From positions 1,922,001 to 1,986,000 of the forward strand of contig AP025763.1 in the NCBI GenBank assembly GCA_027943745.1: a stretch of 64,000 nucleotides of DNA. The letters run 5' to 3'. Position 1 is the stretch's first letter. Each line of letters begins with the position of its first letter. Under the pieces are notes generated by a model, which did no database searches, was not told the origin of the DNA, and saw nothing but the letters and a program-made list of their open reading frames with translations. This DNA comes from Neptuniibacter victor. GTDB lineage: Bacteria; Pseudomonadota; Gammaproteobacteria; Pseudomonadales; Balneatricaceae. The translations under genes were made by a program, and so were the position numbers. This document shows, piece after piece, positions 1 through 8,077 of the stretch.

Positions 1-413
1 AGCCAGAAGCAAGTATCTCCACGCTCAGTGAGCCGATTAACGACATAGAAAGCTTGTTAAACCCTAATGTTGTTAAGGTCGTAAGTGATATCCGTGGTAT
101 GGCCCTCTATTTTAGTAGAGCGCCTATACCTTGGCCCAGAGATGCTTTTTCAGGTGAGCCCCAAGGCCGAAAAATGCCTGAAGATTTTGCTTGGCAAAGG
201 CATATCGGTATCTATGCATACCGGGTTAAGTTACTTAACGATTTTGTTAAATGGTCGCCAGCTCCCATCGAAGAAACTGAGTGCTTAGAGCAGCTTCGTG
301 CGATGTGGAATGGCGCGCGGATTCATGTTGCCGAAGCTGATGAGCAGCCACCAGCAGGGGTGGATACACCTGAAGACCTAGAGCGTCTACAACGCTTTTT
401 AGATGAAAGGTAA
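1..413 (+). CDS. kdsB: 3-deoxy-manno-octulosonate cytidylyltransferase, C-terminal part
   Basis: Activates KDO as CMP-KDO for lipopolysaccharide inner-core synthesis in the cytoplasm. The reading frame is open to the left edge of the window, so the N-terminus and start lie outside; about 136 residues remain of a family that is usually near 250. Recognised from the conserved stretches [23 protein letters not shown] and HIGIYAYR, and from the C-terminal pattern ending [10 protein letters not shown]. The phosphatase gene starts 9 bp after the stop and murB follows, so the three are probably one envelope-biogenesis operon, the arrangement known from pseudomonads. Confidence 0.95.
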   Translation, partial: PEASISTLSEPINDIESLLNPNVVKVVSDIRGMALYFSRAPIPWPRDAFSGEPQGRKMPEDFAWQRHIGIYAYRVKLLNDFVKWSPAPIEETECLEQLRAMWNGARIHVAEADEQPPAGVDTPEDLERLQRFLDER

Positions 414-422
414 TACCAGCGT

Positions 423-890
423 ATGAAACGGGTTCTTTTTGTTTGCCTCGGTAATATTTGCCGTTCACCTTCTGCAGATGGCGTGTTCAGCGCGATGGTC
501 GCTGAACAGGGGCTTTCTCATCAGATCGCTGTGGATTCGGCAGGCACGGCTGCTTACCATGTCGGTAACTCCCCAGATAAACGCTCGACGGCTGCTGCAA
601 AAAAGAGAGGTTATGACCTATCTGTATTGCGCGCTAGACAAGCGGTTGAGGCTGATTTTTTAGAATTTGATTATATCTTGGCAATGGATCATGAGAATCT
701 GAGCAACCTTCAGCGGATTAAGCCTGACAATTCAAATAGTCATTTAGGTTTGTTTTTGGACTTTACCCAGATAAATGAAGATGAAGTGCCTGACCCTTAT
801 TATGGGGGAGATGCGGGCTTCGAACATGTACTGGATTTAGTTGAGTCTGCTTCGGCAGGTTTGCTGGCACACATCAAAAGGGAACTGTAA
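423..890 (+). CDS. Low-molecular-weight protein tyrosine phosphatase
   Basis: A 155-aa cytoplasmic phosphatase of the LMW-PTP family. The phosphate-binding loop CX5R is at the N-terminus (Cys8 nucleophile to Arg14, context VCLGNICRSP), and the general-acid Asp lies in the late DPYYGG loop (Asp124). Length and motif positions are normal for the family. It sits 9 bp after kdsB and 4 bp before murB, so it is almost certainly co-transcribed with them. The physiological substrate cannot be read from sequence. Wzb-type relatives act on polysaccharide-export tyrosine kinases, but no such kinase is in this window; the same gene lies between kdsB and murB in Pseudomonas. Confidence 0.93.
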   Translation: MKRVLFVCLGNICRSPSADGVFSAMVAEQGLSHQIAVDSAGTAAYHVGNSPDKRSTAAAKKRGYDLSVLRARQAVEADFLEFDYILAMDHENLSNLQRIKPDNSNSHLGLFLDFTQINEDEVPDPYYGGDAGFEHVLDLVESASAGLLAHIKREL

Positions 891-894
891 GTCG

Positions 895-1914
895 ATGTGG
901 GAAAAAGAGTTTAATCTGACTGATCGTAACAGCTTTGGGTTCAACGTTAAGGCTGAGAACTACGCTGCGATTACCCAGATCGATACGTTGGAATCCGCGT
1001 TAGCCGACATTGCTGAAAATAATTGGCCGCTACTTGTTCTCGGCGGTGGCAGTAATTTGGTACTAAGGCAATATATCCCTGGGGCGGTTATCTCCATTGC
1101 TAATATGGGGATTAAGGTCTTAGCGGATGACGAAGATCTGGCTATTGTTGAAGTGGGTGCTGGGGAGAACTGGCATCACTTTATCGGTCATCTGCTTGAG
1201 ATGGGATTGCATGGTTTAGAAAACTTAGCACTTATTCCAGGGAATGTTGGTGCTGCGCCAGTTCAAAATATCGGGGCGTATGGGGTAGAGCTTGCTGACT
1301 GCTTTCATAGTCTTACTGCCTATGATCGGCAGACTCAATCCCTTGTACAGCTGAGCCTTGATGAGTGCGACTTTGGCTACAGAGACAGTATTTTTAAATC
1401 GGCAGAACAGGGTCGATATATTATTTGGAATGTCCGCTTTAAGCTTAGTTCGGTCTTTGTACCACGTTTAGGCTATAAGGCGTTGGCAGACTATGTCTTA
1501 GGGAAAGATAACGCTCCCCCCACAGCACATGATGTTTATAAAGCAGTGTGTGATATTCGCAGTAGCAAGCTACCTGTTCCTACTGAAATCGGTAATGCTG
1601 GAAGCTTTTTTGAAAATCCAGTTGTGGCCGAGAAACAGTATTTTGAGCTTAAAGATAAATACCCTAATTTGGTAGGACATAAAGATTCGGCTGGTTTATA
1701 TAAATTAGCGGCAGGCTGGCTAATCGATCAGGCAGGCTGGAAAGGATATGTTCATGCGGGGGTTGGTGTTTATGATAAGCAGGCACTTGTGCTCGTTAAT
1801 AGAGGTAAGGGAACTGTCGATGAGCTTACAGAGCTGTCTGAGATGATCTTTGATTCGGTGAAGCAAAAATTTGGCATCAGCTTGTGCATCGAGCCAAGGT
1901 TCTATCCCGCTTAA
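895..1914 (+). CDS. murB: UDP-N-acetylenolpyruvoylglucosamine reductase MurB
   Basis: FAD-dependent, NADPH-using enzyme that makes UDP-N-acetylmuramate, the second committed step of peptidoglycan synthesis. I take ATG 895, 4 bp after the phosphatase stop, giving 340 aa, the usual length of type I (E. coli-like) MurB; a longer frame back to 841 would overlap the phosphatase and adds nothing conserved. Visible features: FAD-binding VLGGGSNLVL near residue 50, NIGAYGVEL, GYRDSIFK, the substrate loop GNAGSFFENP with its catalytic Ser, and the terminal IEPRFYP with the catalytic Glu. Last gene of the kdsB operon; a terminator follows. Confidence 0.96.
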   Translation: MWEKEFNLTDRNSFGFNVKAENYAAITQIDTLESALADIAENNWPLLVLGGGSNLVLRQYIPGAVISIANMGIKVLADDEDLAIVEVGAGENWHHFIGHLLEMGLHGLENLALIPGNVGAAPVQNIGAYGVELADCFHSLTAYDRQTQSLVQLSLDECDFGYRDSIFKSAEQGRYIIWNVRFKLSSVFVPRLGYKALADYVLGKDNAPPTAHDVYKAVCDIRSSKLPVPTEIGNAGSFFENPVVAEKQYFELKDKYPNLVGHKDSAGLYKLAAGWLIDQAGWKGYVHAGVGVYDKQALVLVNRGKGTVDELTELSEMIFDSVKQKFGISLCIEPRFYPA

Positions 1915-1936
1915 CTGCCTAATTGTTTTATCTTTG

Positions 1937-1970
1937 AAAGCGTCTTGCTCACTAGTAAGGCGCTTTTTTT
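1937..1970 (+). terminator. Rho-independent terminator after murB
   Basis: A 10-bp stem, AAAGCGTCTT paired with AAGGCGCTTT (one G-U), with a 10-nt loop and a T run inside and after the right arm, 22 bp after the murB stop. It closes the kdsB-phosphatase-murB operon. Confidence 0.85.
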
Positions 1971-2276
1971 ATGCCTAAATTTCAGGTTGAAAGACCTTGT
2001 TTGTGATTTGAGTCATCTTTTTATATATCTTTGGGATAATGGAATTTGGTGGGATTGTCGACAATCTGGCTTGTGTTGCCAGTTTTAATAGGCTTGTAGC
2101 TGCATTGGGTAGATAGCTTTCACCCTTGTTGCAGCTGCTTATAAACCTTTTGTAGTAGTTTAATGTTGTTGAAACTCGGTTAAAGTGTGTCAACACATTG
2201 AGCGAAGTGTCTACAATAATAATATTCTTTGCTCTCGGACGAATGATTGTTAACTATAAATAAAGGGCCTTCGCAC
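1971..2276 (+). promoter_or_regulatory. Leader region of the acyl-CoA synthetase gene
   Basis: About 300 bp without a credible gene; one short minus-strand frame here has no recognisable content. A plausible sigma70 promoter is TTGAGC at 2198-2203 and TAATAT at 2220-2225 with a 16-bp spacer, placing transcription start about 45 bp before the ATG. The hexamers are visible, but the assignment is a guess. AAAGGG lies about 10 bp before ATG 2277 and can serve as ribosome binding site. Confidence 0.4.
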
Positions 2277-4169
2277 ATGTCCTATCAGGCAGAGTATTCA
2301 AAATCCATCAATACCCCAGAAGATTTTTGGCGTGAGAAAGCTGAAGATCTTGCGTGGTTTAAACAACCTGAGCAGATCCTATCAAAGGATGCTAACGGCA
2401 TTGACCGTTGGTTTGCAGATGGTGAACTAAATACGGCTTATTTAGCCCTAGACTATCATGTTGAAAATGGCCGAGCTGATAATACGGCGATTATCTATGA
2501 TTCACCGGTAACAGGTCAGAAGCGTAAAATTTCATACCTAGAGTTACGTGATGATGTCGCAAAATTTGCAGGCGTACTAAAAGCGCAAGGCGTAGAAAAA
2601 GGGGATCGTGTTGTTATCTACATGCCGATGATTCCTGAAGCGCTGGTTGCGATGCTAGCTGTAGCTCGGTTAGGGGCTGTGCACTCAGTTGTATTCGGTG
2701 GTTTTGCACCCCATGAGCTTGCTGTGCGTATAGATGATGCGGAACCAAAAGTAATGGTTTCTGCTTCATGTGGTATCGAAATATCAAAAGTTATTGAATA
2801 CAAGCCAATGCTTGATCAGGCGATTGAAAAGTCTGCACACAAGCCATCTTCTTGTATTGTTCTGCAAAGACCTGAAGCTGAAGCTTCAATGATTGAAGGT
2901 CGCGACCTTGATTGGACCGAAGCGATGGCAACTGCAGAGCCAGCTGATTGTGTACCGGTTAAAGGCACTGATCCGCTTTATATTCTTTATACTTCGGGTA
3001 CAACGGGTAAACCAAAAGGTGTGGTACGCGATAATGGCGGCCATGCTGTTGCTATGAAGTACTCGATGAAGTCAGTCTACAACGTTGAGGCAGGCGATGT
3101 TTTTTGGGCCGCGTCAGATGTTGGTTGGGTTGTTGGTCACTCTTATATTGTTTATGGACCGTTACTAGCGGGCTGTACAACGATTGTTTATGAAGGTAAA
3201 CCTGTACGTACGCCTGATGCAGGAGCATTCTGGCGTGTTTGTGAAGAGTACCAAGCGAAAGTACTGTTCTCAGCACCTACGGCATTCCGTGCGATCAAGA
3301 AAGAAGATCCTGAAGGCGAGTTATTAGCAAATTATGACCTGTCTAATCTTAAAACTATCTTCATGGCAGGAGAGCGCTTAGATCCGCCAACTTATCACTG
3401 GACCATGGAAACAACAGGCAAGCCTGTCATTGACCATTGGTGGCAGACTGAAACAGGTTGGGCGATTTGCGGCAATATGACAGGTGTTGAAACGCTAACA
3501 CCTAAGCCAGGTTCAGCAACTGTGCCGATGTCTGGGTTCAATGTCCAAATTCTTGATCCTGAAGGTAATGAGCTTCCAGCAGGCGAGCAGGGCGCAGTTG
3601 CCATTAAATTGCCACTACCACCAAGCTGTCTACCAACAGTATGGGGTGATCATGAGCGTTTTCGTACTGGTTATTTGACCGATTTCCCTGGGTACTATTG
3701 CTCGGGCGATGGCGGCTACAAAGATGAAGATGGCTATGTCTTCATTATGGGCCGTACTGATGATGTAATTAATGTTGCTGGTCATCGACTATCAACAGGT
3801 GAAATGGAAGAGATTGTTGCTGGGCATCCTGCTGTTGCGGAGTGTGCGGTGATTGGTATTAACGATCCACTCAAAGGTCAGCAGCCTATCGGTTTTGTTC
3901 TTCTTAAGAATGGCGCTGAGATAGAAGATGATCAATTGGAATCAGAACTTGTTGGCCTTGTTCGTAAAGAGATTGGCGCGGTAGCGTGCTTTAAGCGAGC
4001 AGTTGTCGTTGATCGCTTGCCGAAAACACGTTCAGGTAAAATTCTACGTAAATTGATGCGTCAAATTGCAGATGGTCAAGATTACTCAGTACCGTCAACC
4101 ATTGATGACCCTACCAGCCTTTCTGTAATGGAAGATGTGATGTCTCGTAATGGTTTGATTACCGAGTAA
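2277..4169 (+). CDS. prpE: AMP-forming propionyl/acetyl-CoA synthetase
   Basis: Acyl-adenylate forming enzyme that activates short fatty acids to acyl-CoA. I choose ATG 2277 (630 aa), because MSYQAEYSKSI aligns with the PrpE N-terminus; an earlier ATG-like start at 2247 adds ten residues of no known content. Visible motifs: A3 core YTSGTTGKPKGV, the WWQTETGW A5 motif, YCSGDGGYKDEDGYVFIMGRTDDVINVAGHR split across the A7/A8 hinge, and the C-terminal KTRSGKILRK with the catalytic lysine. Best match from memory is propionyl-CoA synthetase rather than classical Acs; substrate range cannot be fixed by eye. Near a PQQ alcohol-oxidation locus it would be the last step, acid to acyl-CoA. Confidence 0.85.
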   Translation: MSYQAEYSKSINTPEDFWREKAEDLAWFKQPEQILSKDANGIDRWFADGELNTAYLALDYHVENGRADNTAIIYDSPVTGQKRKISYLELRDDVAKFAGVLKAQGVEKGDRVVIYMPMIPEALVAMLAVARLGAVHSVVFGGFAPHELAVRIDDAEPKVMVSASCGIEISKVIEYKPMLDQAIEKSAHKPSSCIVLQRPEAEASMIEGRDLDWTEAMATAEPADCVPVKGTDPLYILYTSGTTGKPKGVVRDNGGHAVAMKYSMKSVYNVEAGDVFWAASDVGWVVGHSYIVYGPLLAGCTTIVYEGKPVRTPDAGAFWRVCEEYQAKVLFSAPTAFRAIKKEDPEGELLANYDLSNLKTIFMAGERLDPPTYHWTMETTGKPVIDHWWQTETGWAICGNMTGVETLTPKPGSATVPMSGFNVQILDPEGNELPAGEQGAVAIKLPLPPSCLPTVWGDHERFRTGYLTDFPGYYCSGDGGYKDEDGYVFIMGRTDDVINVAGHRLSTGEMEEIVAGHPAVAECAVIGINDPLKGQQPIGFVLLKNGAEIEDDQLESELVGLVRKEIGAVACFKRAVVVDRLPKTRSGKILRKLMRQIADGQDYSVPSTIDDPTSLSVMEDVMSRNGLITE

Positions 4170-4208
4170 ATAAACGTTTTATCAGTGTATTACCCTTAGC
4201 TCTGTGCA

Positions 4209-4234
4209 GGCGATCTTCGGATCGCCCTTTTTTT
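4209..4234 (+). terminator. Terminator with UUCG tetraloop after prpE
   Basis: GGCGATC, loop TTCG, GATCGCC, then C and seven T. A textbook rho-independent terminator about 40 bp after the prpE stop. Confidence 0.92.
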
Positions 4235-4242
4235 AAGGGTTT

Positions 4243-4268
4243 AAAAAACCGCCAAGTGGCGGTTTTTT
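4243..4268. terminator. Bidirectional terminator between convergent genes
   Basis: AAAAAACCGCC, loop AAGT, GGCGGTTTTTT. A-rich left arm and T-rich right arm let it work for both strands, so it ends the minus-strand enoyl-CoA hydratase (stop at 4297) and backs up the prpE terminator. Confidence 0.9.
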
Positions 4269-4296
4269 TATTTTTTAAGCTGAAGTAGTTATCAGG

Positions 4297-5076
4297 CTAG
4301 CGGTGTTGCCATTTAGGAGCACGTTTATTAATAAACGCATCAATTCCCTCTTGGGCATCGGCCGTCAGCATATTGTTGGTCATAACGGTGCTGCATGCAG
4401 CATAAGCATCTTGCAGCGGTAAATTACGCTGCTGGTTAAATGCTTGCTTACCAATAGAGAGGGCTTTTCGTGATTTACTTGCGATCTTCTCAGCTACGTT
4501 TTGGGTATACGATTGCAGCTCTTCTGGCGCAACACTCCAGTTAATCAACCCCATTTCACACGCACGTTCTGCGGGTATAAGATCACCTACTAATAAAAGC
4601 TCCATCGCATGCTTTGGTGAAACTGCACGAGTTAAAGCGACCATAGGAGTAGAGCAGAATAGTCCTATGTTAACGCCAGGCGTTGCGAATCTAGCTGTGC
4701 TTGATGAGACGGCTAAATCACAGCTAGCAACTAGCTGACAACCTGCCGCAGTTGCGACACCGTGGACTTCAGCAATAACGGGGATAGGGAGGTTAACAAT
4801 CTTTTGCATCATGCTTGAGCAGGTATCGAACGTTTGCTGATAGTAATTTTCCTCTCCACTATCGAGCATCTGTTTTAAATCATGGCCTGCACAGAACCCT
4901 TTGCCACCACCGCGAATAACCACGACACGTATATCGATATCATCCGCTATTAGGTCAAGCTCAGCAGACAGTGCCTCCATTAACTCCATCGAGAGTGCAT
5001 TGTAAGCATCAGTGCGATTTAAGGTTAGTGTGCTAACACCCGATTGGTCTTCTCTAAGCAGTAGTGCATCACTCAT
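4297..5076 (-). CDS. Enoyl-CoA hydratase/isomerase family protein
   Basis: Crotonase-fold protein of 259 aa. The start at 5076 has GGGA eight bases upstream; an in-frame ATG at 5085 has no such site. Crotonase hallmarks are NALS near residue 30, the oxyanion-hole stretch GKGFCAGHDL near 65-74, and VATAAGCQLVASCDLA near 112-127. The second half has FATPGVNIGLFCSTPM, a form I associate with the ECHDC3-like subgroup, whose substrate is unclear. It is probably involved in acyl-CoA metabolism but need not be a true hydratase: the second catalytic Glu is not obvious at the expected place. It converges with prpE across a bidirectional terminator and is alone on its strand. Confidence 0.85.
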   Translation of the reverse strand: MSDALLLREDQSGVSTLTLNRTDAYNALSMELMEALSAELDLIADDIDIRVVVIRGGGKGFCAGHDLKQMLDSGEENYYQQTFDTCSSMMQKIVNLPIPVIAEVHGVATAAGCQLVASCDLAVSSSTARFATPGVNIGLFCSTPMVALTRAVSPKHAMELLLVGDLIPAERACEMGLINWSVAPEELQSYTQNVAEKIASKSRKALSIGKQAFNQQRNLPLQDAYAACSTVMTNNMLTADAQEGIDAFINKRAPKWQHR

Positions 5077-5454
5077 TGGTAGCATCCCGTTTTTATTTTT
5101 AATGAGGCTACCTTTTTTGCCATGGATAGGGAATACCCTTATTGGCTAAGTCTGTATCTCTTTCCCTCTGCTTTAAGCCGTTCTGGTTTCTTGAGTGTCT
5201 CTTATTGTTCCTAAGTTCTATGAATGCGCTACTTGAGGAGGGTTTATATGATATTAGATAGGTTTTTAATTATATTCATCAACCTTCATCTTTATAATGA
5301 TGAAGGTTGATGGTATATTGTTCGTGCTTACTTTGTTGTTTGATATTTTATGTGTGACCGTTGTTAGGTTGAAAGGTCTAACCAATTTCTGTATCAGAAT
5401 TGATTAGCAACAGGCGGTCATGCTTGGCTAAATAGCTTAGAGCGTTAAGAAATT
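5077..5454. other. Intergenic stretch with one strong inverted repeat
   Basis: About 370 bp between the enoyl-CoA hydratase and the zinc-finger gene. I see no open frame with a good start. It contains the hairpin at 5277-5312 and is markedly AT-rich, marking the left border of the 5-8 kb islet. The promoters of the hydratase (minus) and of the next gene must lie here, but none stands out. Confidence 0.5.
5277..5312. repeat. Perfect 14-bp inverted repeat
   Basis: CATCAACCTTCATC, an 8-nt AT loop, then GATGAAGGTTGATG. All 14 pairs match. No T run follows on either strand, so a simple rho-independent terminator is unlikely; a protein-binding palindrome, an RNA hairpin or an element end are alternatives. 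Confidence 0.8.
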
Positions 5455-5832
5455 ATGAAGAAAAATTATGACAGTGAGTTTAAGGAGATTGTATATAAAG
5501 AAGGATATACCTTGATGACACCTTACAAAACAGATTTAAGTAAGGTGATACTAAGTTGTCCCAAACGTCATAAGTATTTGGTAGTCCCTAAGTGTTTCAA
5601 AAATGGGGATAGGTGTCCTTTTTGCTCAATTAAATCAATAGGTTGCTTGTCTAAAATTAATTTTGAAATAGAGATTGTTAAAAGTGGGTATAAGCTACTT
5701 ACACCGTATGTAAGGAATGCTATCTACGTTGGTGTTGAGTGTTATCTTGGTCATTATCGCCAAGTTACGCCAGATAAGTTTAAGCATGATAAACGCTGTC
5801 CTGAGTGTGACCGTCTTAAGAAGAAAGCTTAG
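5455..5832 (+). CDS. Tandem zinc-ribbon/treble-clef protein, unknown function
   Basis: 125 aa made of two copies of one module of about 55 residues. Each has a GY-x-L-x-TPY lead (15-25 and 77-87), a C-x4-H knuckle (CPKRH near 38, CYLGH near 99) and a closing CPxC (CPFC near 53, CPEC near 116), enough for one zinc each with Cys/His ligands. The pattern resembles DNA-binding zinc fingers found beside HNH and homing endonucleases and in phage proteins, but no nuclease motif is present. The ribosome site is weak (TAAGA). The gene is AT-rich relative to its flanks and has no recognisable partner. Stand-alone DNA-binding protein or nuclease remnant are both possible. Confidence 0.65.
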   Translation: MKKNYDSEFKEIVYKEGYTLMTPYKTDLSKVILSCPKRHKYLVVPKCFKNGDRCPFCSIKSIGCLSKINFEIEIVKSGYKLLTPYVRNAIYVGVECYLGHYRQVTPDKFKHDKRCPECDRLKKKA

Positions 5833-6064
5833 AAACATATTAGAGGCAGCGCATTAAGGTCGTAAGTTTTATCCGAATCTACATTTATTGTTTTTTGTAA
5901 ATACCGGATGATACTTATCTTTAATAGCGGTGGATTCAAATATTTTTGGAGTTTTATATATGAACCTTTATTGTTTTTTTGTGTGTAACTAGATTGTGGG
6001 TTTGTTATCACGCTGGCAAAGCCAAAAGAGAGTTTGATCTGACTAAGGCTTTAAGAAGATCCAT

Positions 6065-6280
6065 ATGTTAACGCCTGGAGTTCAAAGAATGTTTTTTTTA
6101 AGCTTGATGCTGCTTTCAGTGTTAGTGATTGTTTTTGATAAGGTTATTGTTTCGTTGATAATGAATTTATACAGCTCTACTGTTGTTACTTTTGCATGTT
6201 TTCACTTCAAGCCTGTAGAGGTGATGGCTGTCATCGCAATCATTTTTTGTCTTGGTTGTTACTGGTTTGAGTTTGTTTAA
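6065..6280 (+). CDS. Small membrane protein, unknown
   Basis: 71 aa with two predicted membrane helices (about residues 8-32 and 50-69). AAGAAG lies 7 bp before ATG 6065; ATG 6089 is an alternative start that would begin just inside the first helix. I do not recognise the family. It lies in the AT-rich islet between the zinc-finger gene and a small secreted protein, with gaps too large for a tight operon. It may be a non-conserved frame; the hydrophobic pattern and ribosome site are the only support. Confidence 0.4.
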   Translation: MLTPGVQRMFFLSLMLLSVLVIVFDKVIVSLIMNLYSSTVVTFACFHFKPVEVMAVIAIIFCLGCYWFEFV

Positions 6281-6422
6281 GCGCCTAGCGAAAATGAAAG
6301 ATGAGGGGAGCAAGTGCACCTCACAAATAGGATTATTTTGATCAGCGACTATTGATCATTCACAAGGCTATCGTCTGTAAGTAAATCACCTTGATTATTT
6401 AGATAATGACCTAGGAGGGTTA

Positions 6423-6695
6423 ATGATGAAAGTTTCAATTTTAAGTGTTCTTCTATTAAGTGCTTTAGCCGGATCGGTTCAAGCGAGCCACTATGAGTTT
6501 TATTCAAAGCCAAGGCAGTGTTATGGATGGGCAGCCGTCAGTGGTGAGCGTATTAATGTGAATCTTACTACCGACATTATCAATAAAGGGTTATCTAAAA
6601 ATGACTTGATAGGCACTGCTCTGAAATTTAGGGGGTTAGATACAGGTAAAAAAATTAAGATCGGCTTAATGTGCATTAAAAAATATCAGCGCTAG
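6423..6695 (+). CDS. Small secreted protein, unknown
   Basis: 90 aa with a clear Sec signal peptide (hydrophobic residues 5-17, cleavage likely after VQA-S at 20-22), leaving about 68 mature residues. Two cysteines, in RQCYGW and GLMCIKKY, could form one disulfide in the periplasm. The ribosome site is excellent (CTAGGAGGG ending a few bases before the ATG pair), so translation is likely. The mature part is basic at its end (CIKKYQR). I do not recognise a family. Neighbours are likewise unknown. Confidence 0.65.
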   Translation: MMKVSILSVLLLSALAGSVQASHYEFYSKPRQCYGWAAVSGERINVNLTTDIINKGLSKNDLIGTALKFRGLDTGKKIKIGLMCIKKYQR

Positions 6696-7294
6696 CCTTT
6701 TTGATAGCACCATAAGCCCTAAATCTCACAGCTAGGAGCGATAGCTAGCGGGTTAGAAAAAAGTTGTGTGAATTCTGCTTAGTATTATAAGTATGGTAAG
6801 ACTAGTACAAACGTTTCGTCAGCATAAATCCTTAGCATAAGATGGCTCAATGTAATTATGTCAAATGAGAGGCTGGTATCATTCTCATTTTAAATACATA
6901 TCATCTAAACTTATTTTTTTATGCAGCAACCATAAATGAGATAGCTTTAGGTTCAAGCTTAGTCTCATTTGTTTATTGCTTTCTTAAAGGTATGAGTATG
7001 TTTCTGATGAAACATCAGATACTTCAAAGCGTTGCTTTGGTCTATAGCATTTAGCAATCACCCAGAAATATTTCTTATTAATCAATTTCTTATTGCTTTC
7101 TAGCTTTTCGGATGTGATATTTCGTTTAAGCTGGCATCTAAGCTTCATGATCTAGTTTAAAGGTTGAAGCTTTGAGTTCCTTCTGTAAACTTATCTATGA
7201 TGATTTTGATAGGATATCAAAATTGATAGTTTTTTGTGCTTCGGTTATCTTTCTTTAATCAGACTTCTATTACAGGTTATAAGGAAACCCATGT
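6696..7294. other. 600-bp AT-rich gap without a recognised gene
   Basis: No frame with a convincing start and ribosome site, no tRNA, and no strong hairpin terminator seen. Short motifs such as CTCATTT recur at about 6890 and 6960 without a clean period. The gap is long for this otherwise compact genome, so it may hold regulatory DNA for the 208-aa gene, a small RNA, or decayed sequence; nothing seen favours one of these. Confidence 0.4.
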
Positions 7295-7921
7295 ATGAAT
7301 GAGAAAGATAGGAGGGAATATATGAAGGGGTTAAATAAGCTTCCAAAGCACATTAAAGAGATAACTGATAAGTTATCTATTGAAGATGTTGAAGCCTTGC
7401 ATATCTATACTATTGCGAGAAGGCAACAGCATCTACTTGAAACGCAGCAAGAATTTCAAAACGAACACGACTTATTCTTGTCTAGACTTGCTGAATGTGG
7501 GATGTGCCTTGATGGTGCTAATGTTATTTTTTTAGATGATAAGAAAGAAATAAATTTAGAAAGAGATTCAGATAAAAGTTCAGGTAAGGATTATTCTAAA
7601 CCTTCGCAAAAACGTCTTGAGAACGCTATCAAACATCCATCTAATAGATATGCTGTGCAATGGCTGCTTTCTAACCATCAACGCTATAAGTTGGGTGGTA
7701 AGCAAACTGGTAGGGCTGACTATGAAAAGGAGCTAAAAAACTTACAGGCTAATGATAGTAACTGTGAGATTAAAGAGGTTAGTCCAGCAAATTATCGGTG
7801 TATGTTAGCCGTCATTAAAAAACCTTCTGATCCCATCGAAAAACTATGTACGCTTTACAATGCTGGTTCGCCTGCAGCTATTTGGGCGGTCCCCACCATT
7901 ATTCAACAATTAGAATCCTAG
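7295..7921 (+). CDS. Hypothetical protein, 208 aa
   Basis: Cytoplasmic by appearance: no signal peptide or membrane helix, charged throughout. Residues 1-60 are helical and rich in Lys/Glu; 85-110 is a polar linker with SGKDYSKPSQKR; the rest contains a YAVQWLLSNHQRYKLGG block and ends in a hydrophobic patch (AAIWAVPTIIQQL). AAGGAAAC lies 13 bp before the ATG, a wide spacing. I do not recognise a family. It stands alone, last gene of the AT-rich islet, and its codon use is A/T-richer than that of the ped genes, consistent with later acquisition, which is inference. Confidence 0.6.
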   Translation: MNEKDRREYMKGLNKLPKHIKEITDKLSIEDVEALHIYTIARRQQHLLETQQEFQNEHDLFLSRLAECGMCLDGANVIFLDDKKEINLERDSDKSSGKDYSKPSQKRLENAIKHPSNRYAVQWLLSNHQRYKLGGKQTGRADYEKELKNLQANDSNCEIKEVSPANYRCMLAVIKKPSDPIEKLCTLYNAGSPAAIWAVPTIIQQLES

Positions 7922-8077
7922 GCAAAGCTTACAAGCTCAATGAGCTTGAAAACGAATGATTTTTTATTCTTATGCTACAGCGTTCAATAATTTGATTTAC
8001 TCTATCTCTTTAACGCTTGTGCTTTCTGGAGCAAGTTTTTCCTCACAGATTGTTGCCGGCTATGAAAAATTATATAT

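Noticed and set aside
841-894. Upstream extension of murB
   Set aside because: It would lie inside the phosphatase gene; ATG 895 gives the usual MurB length.
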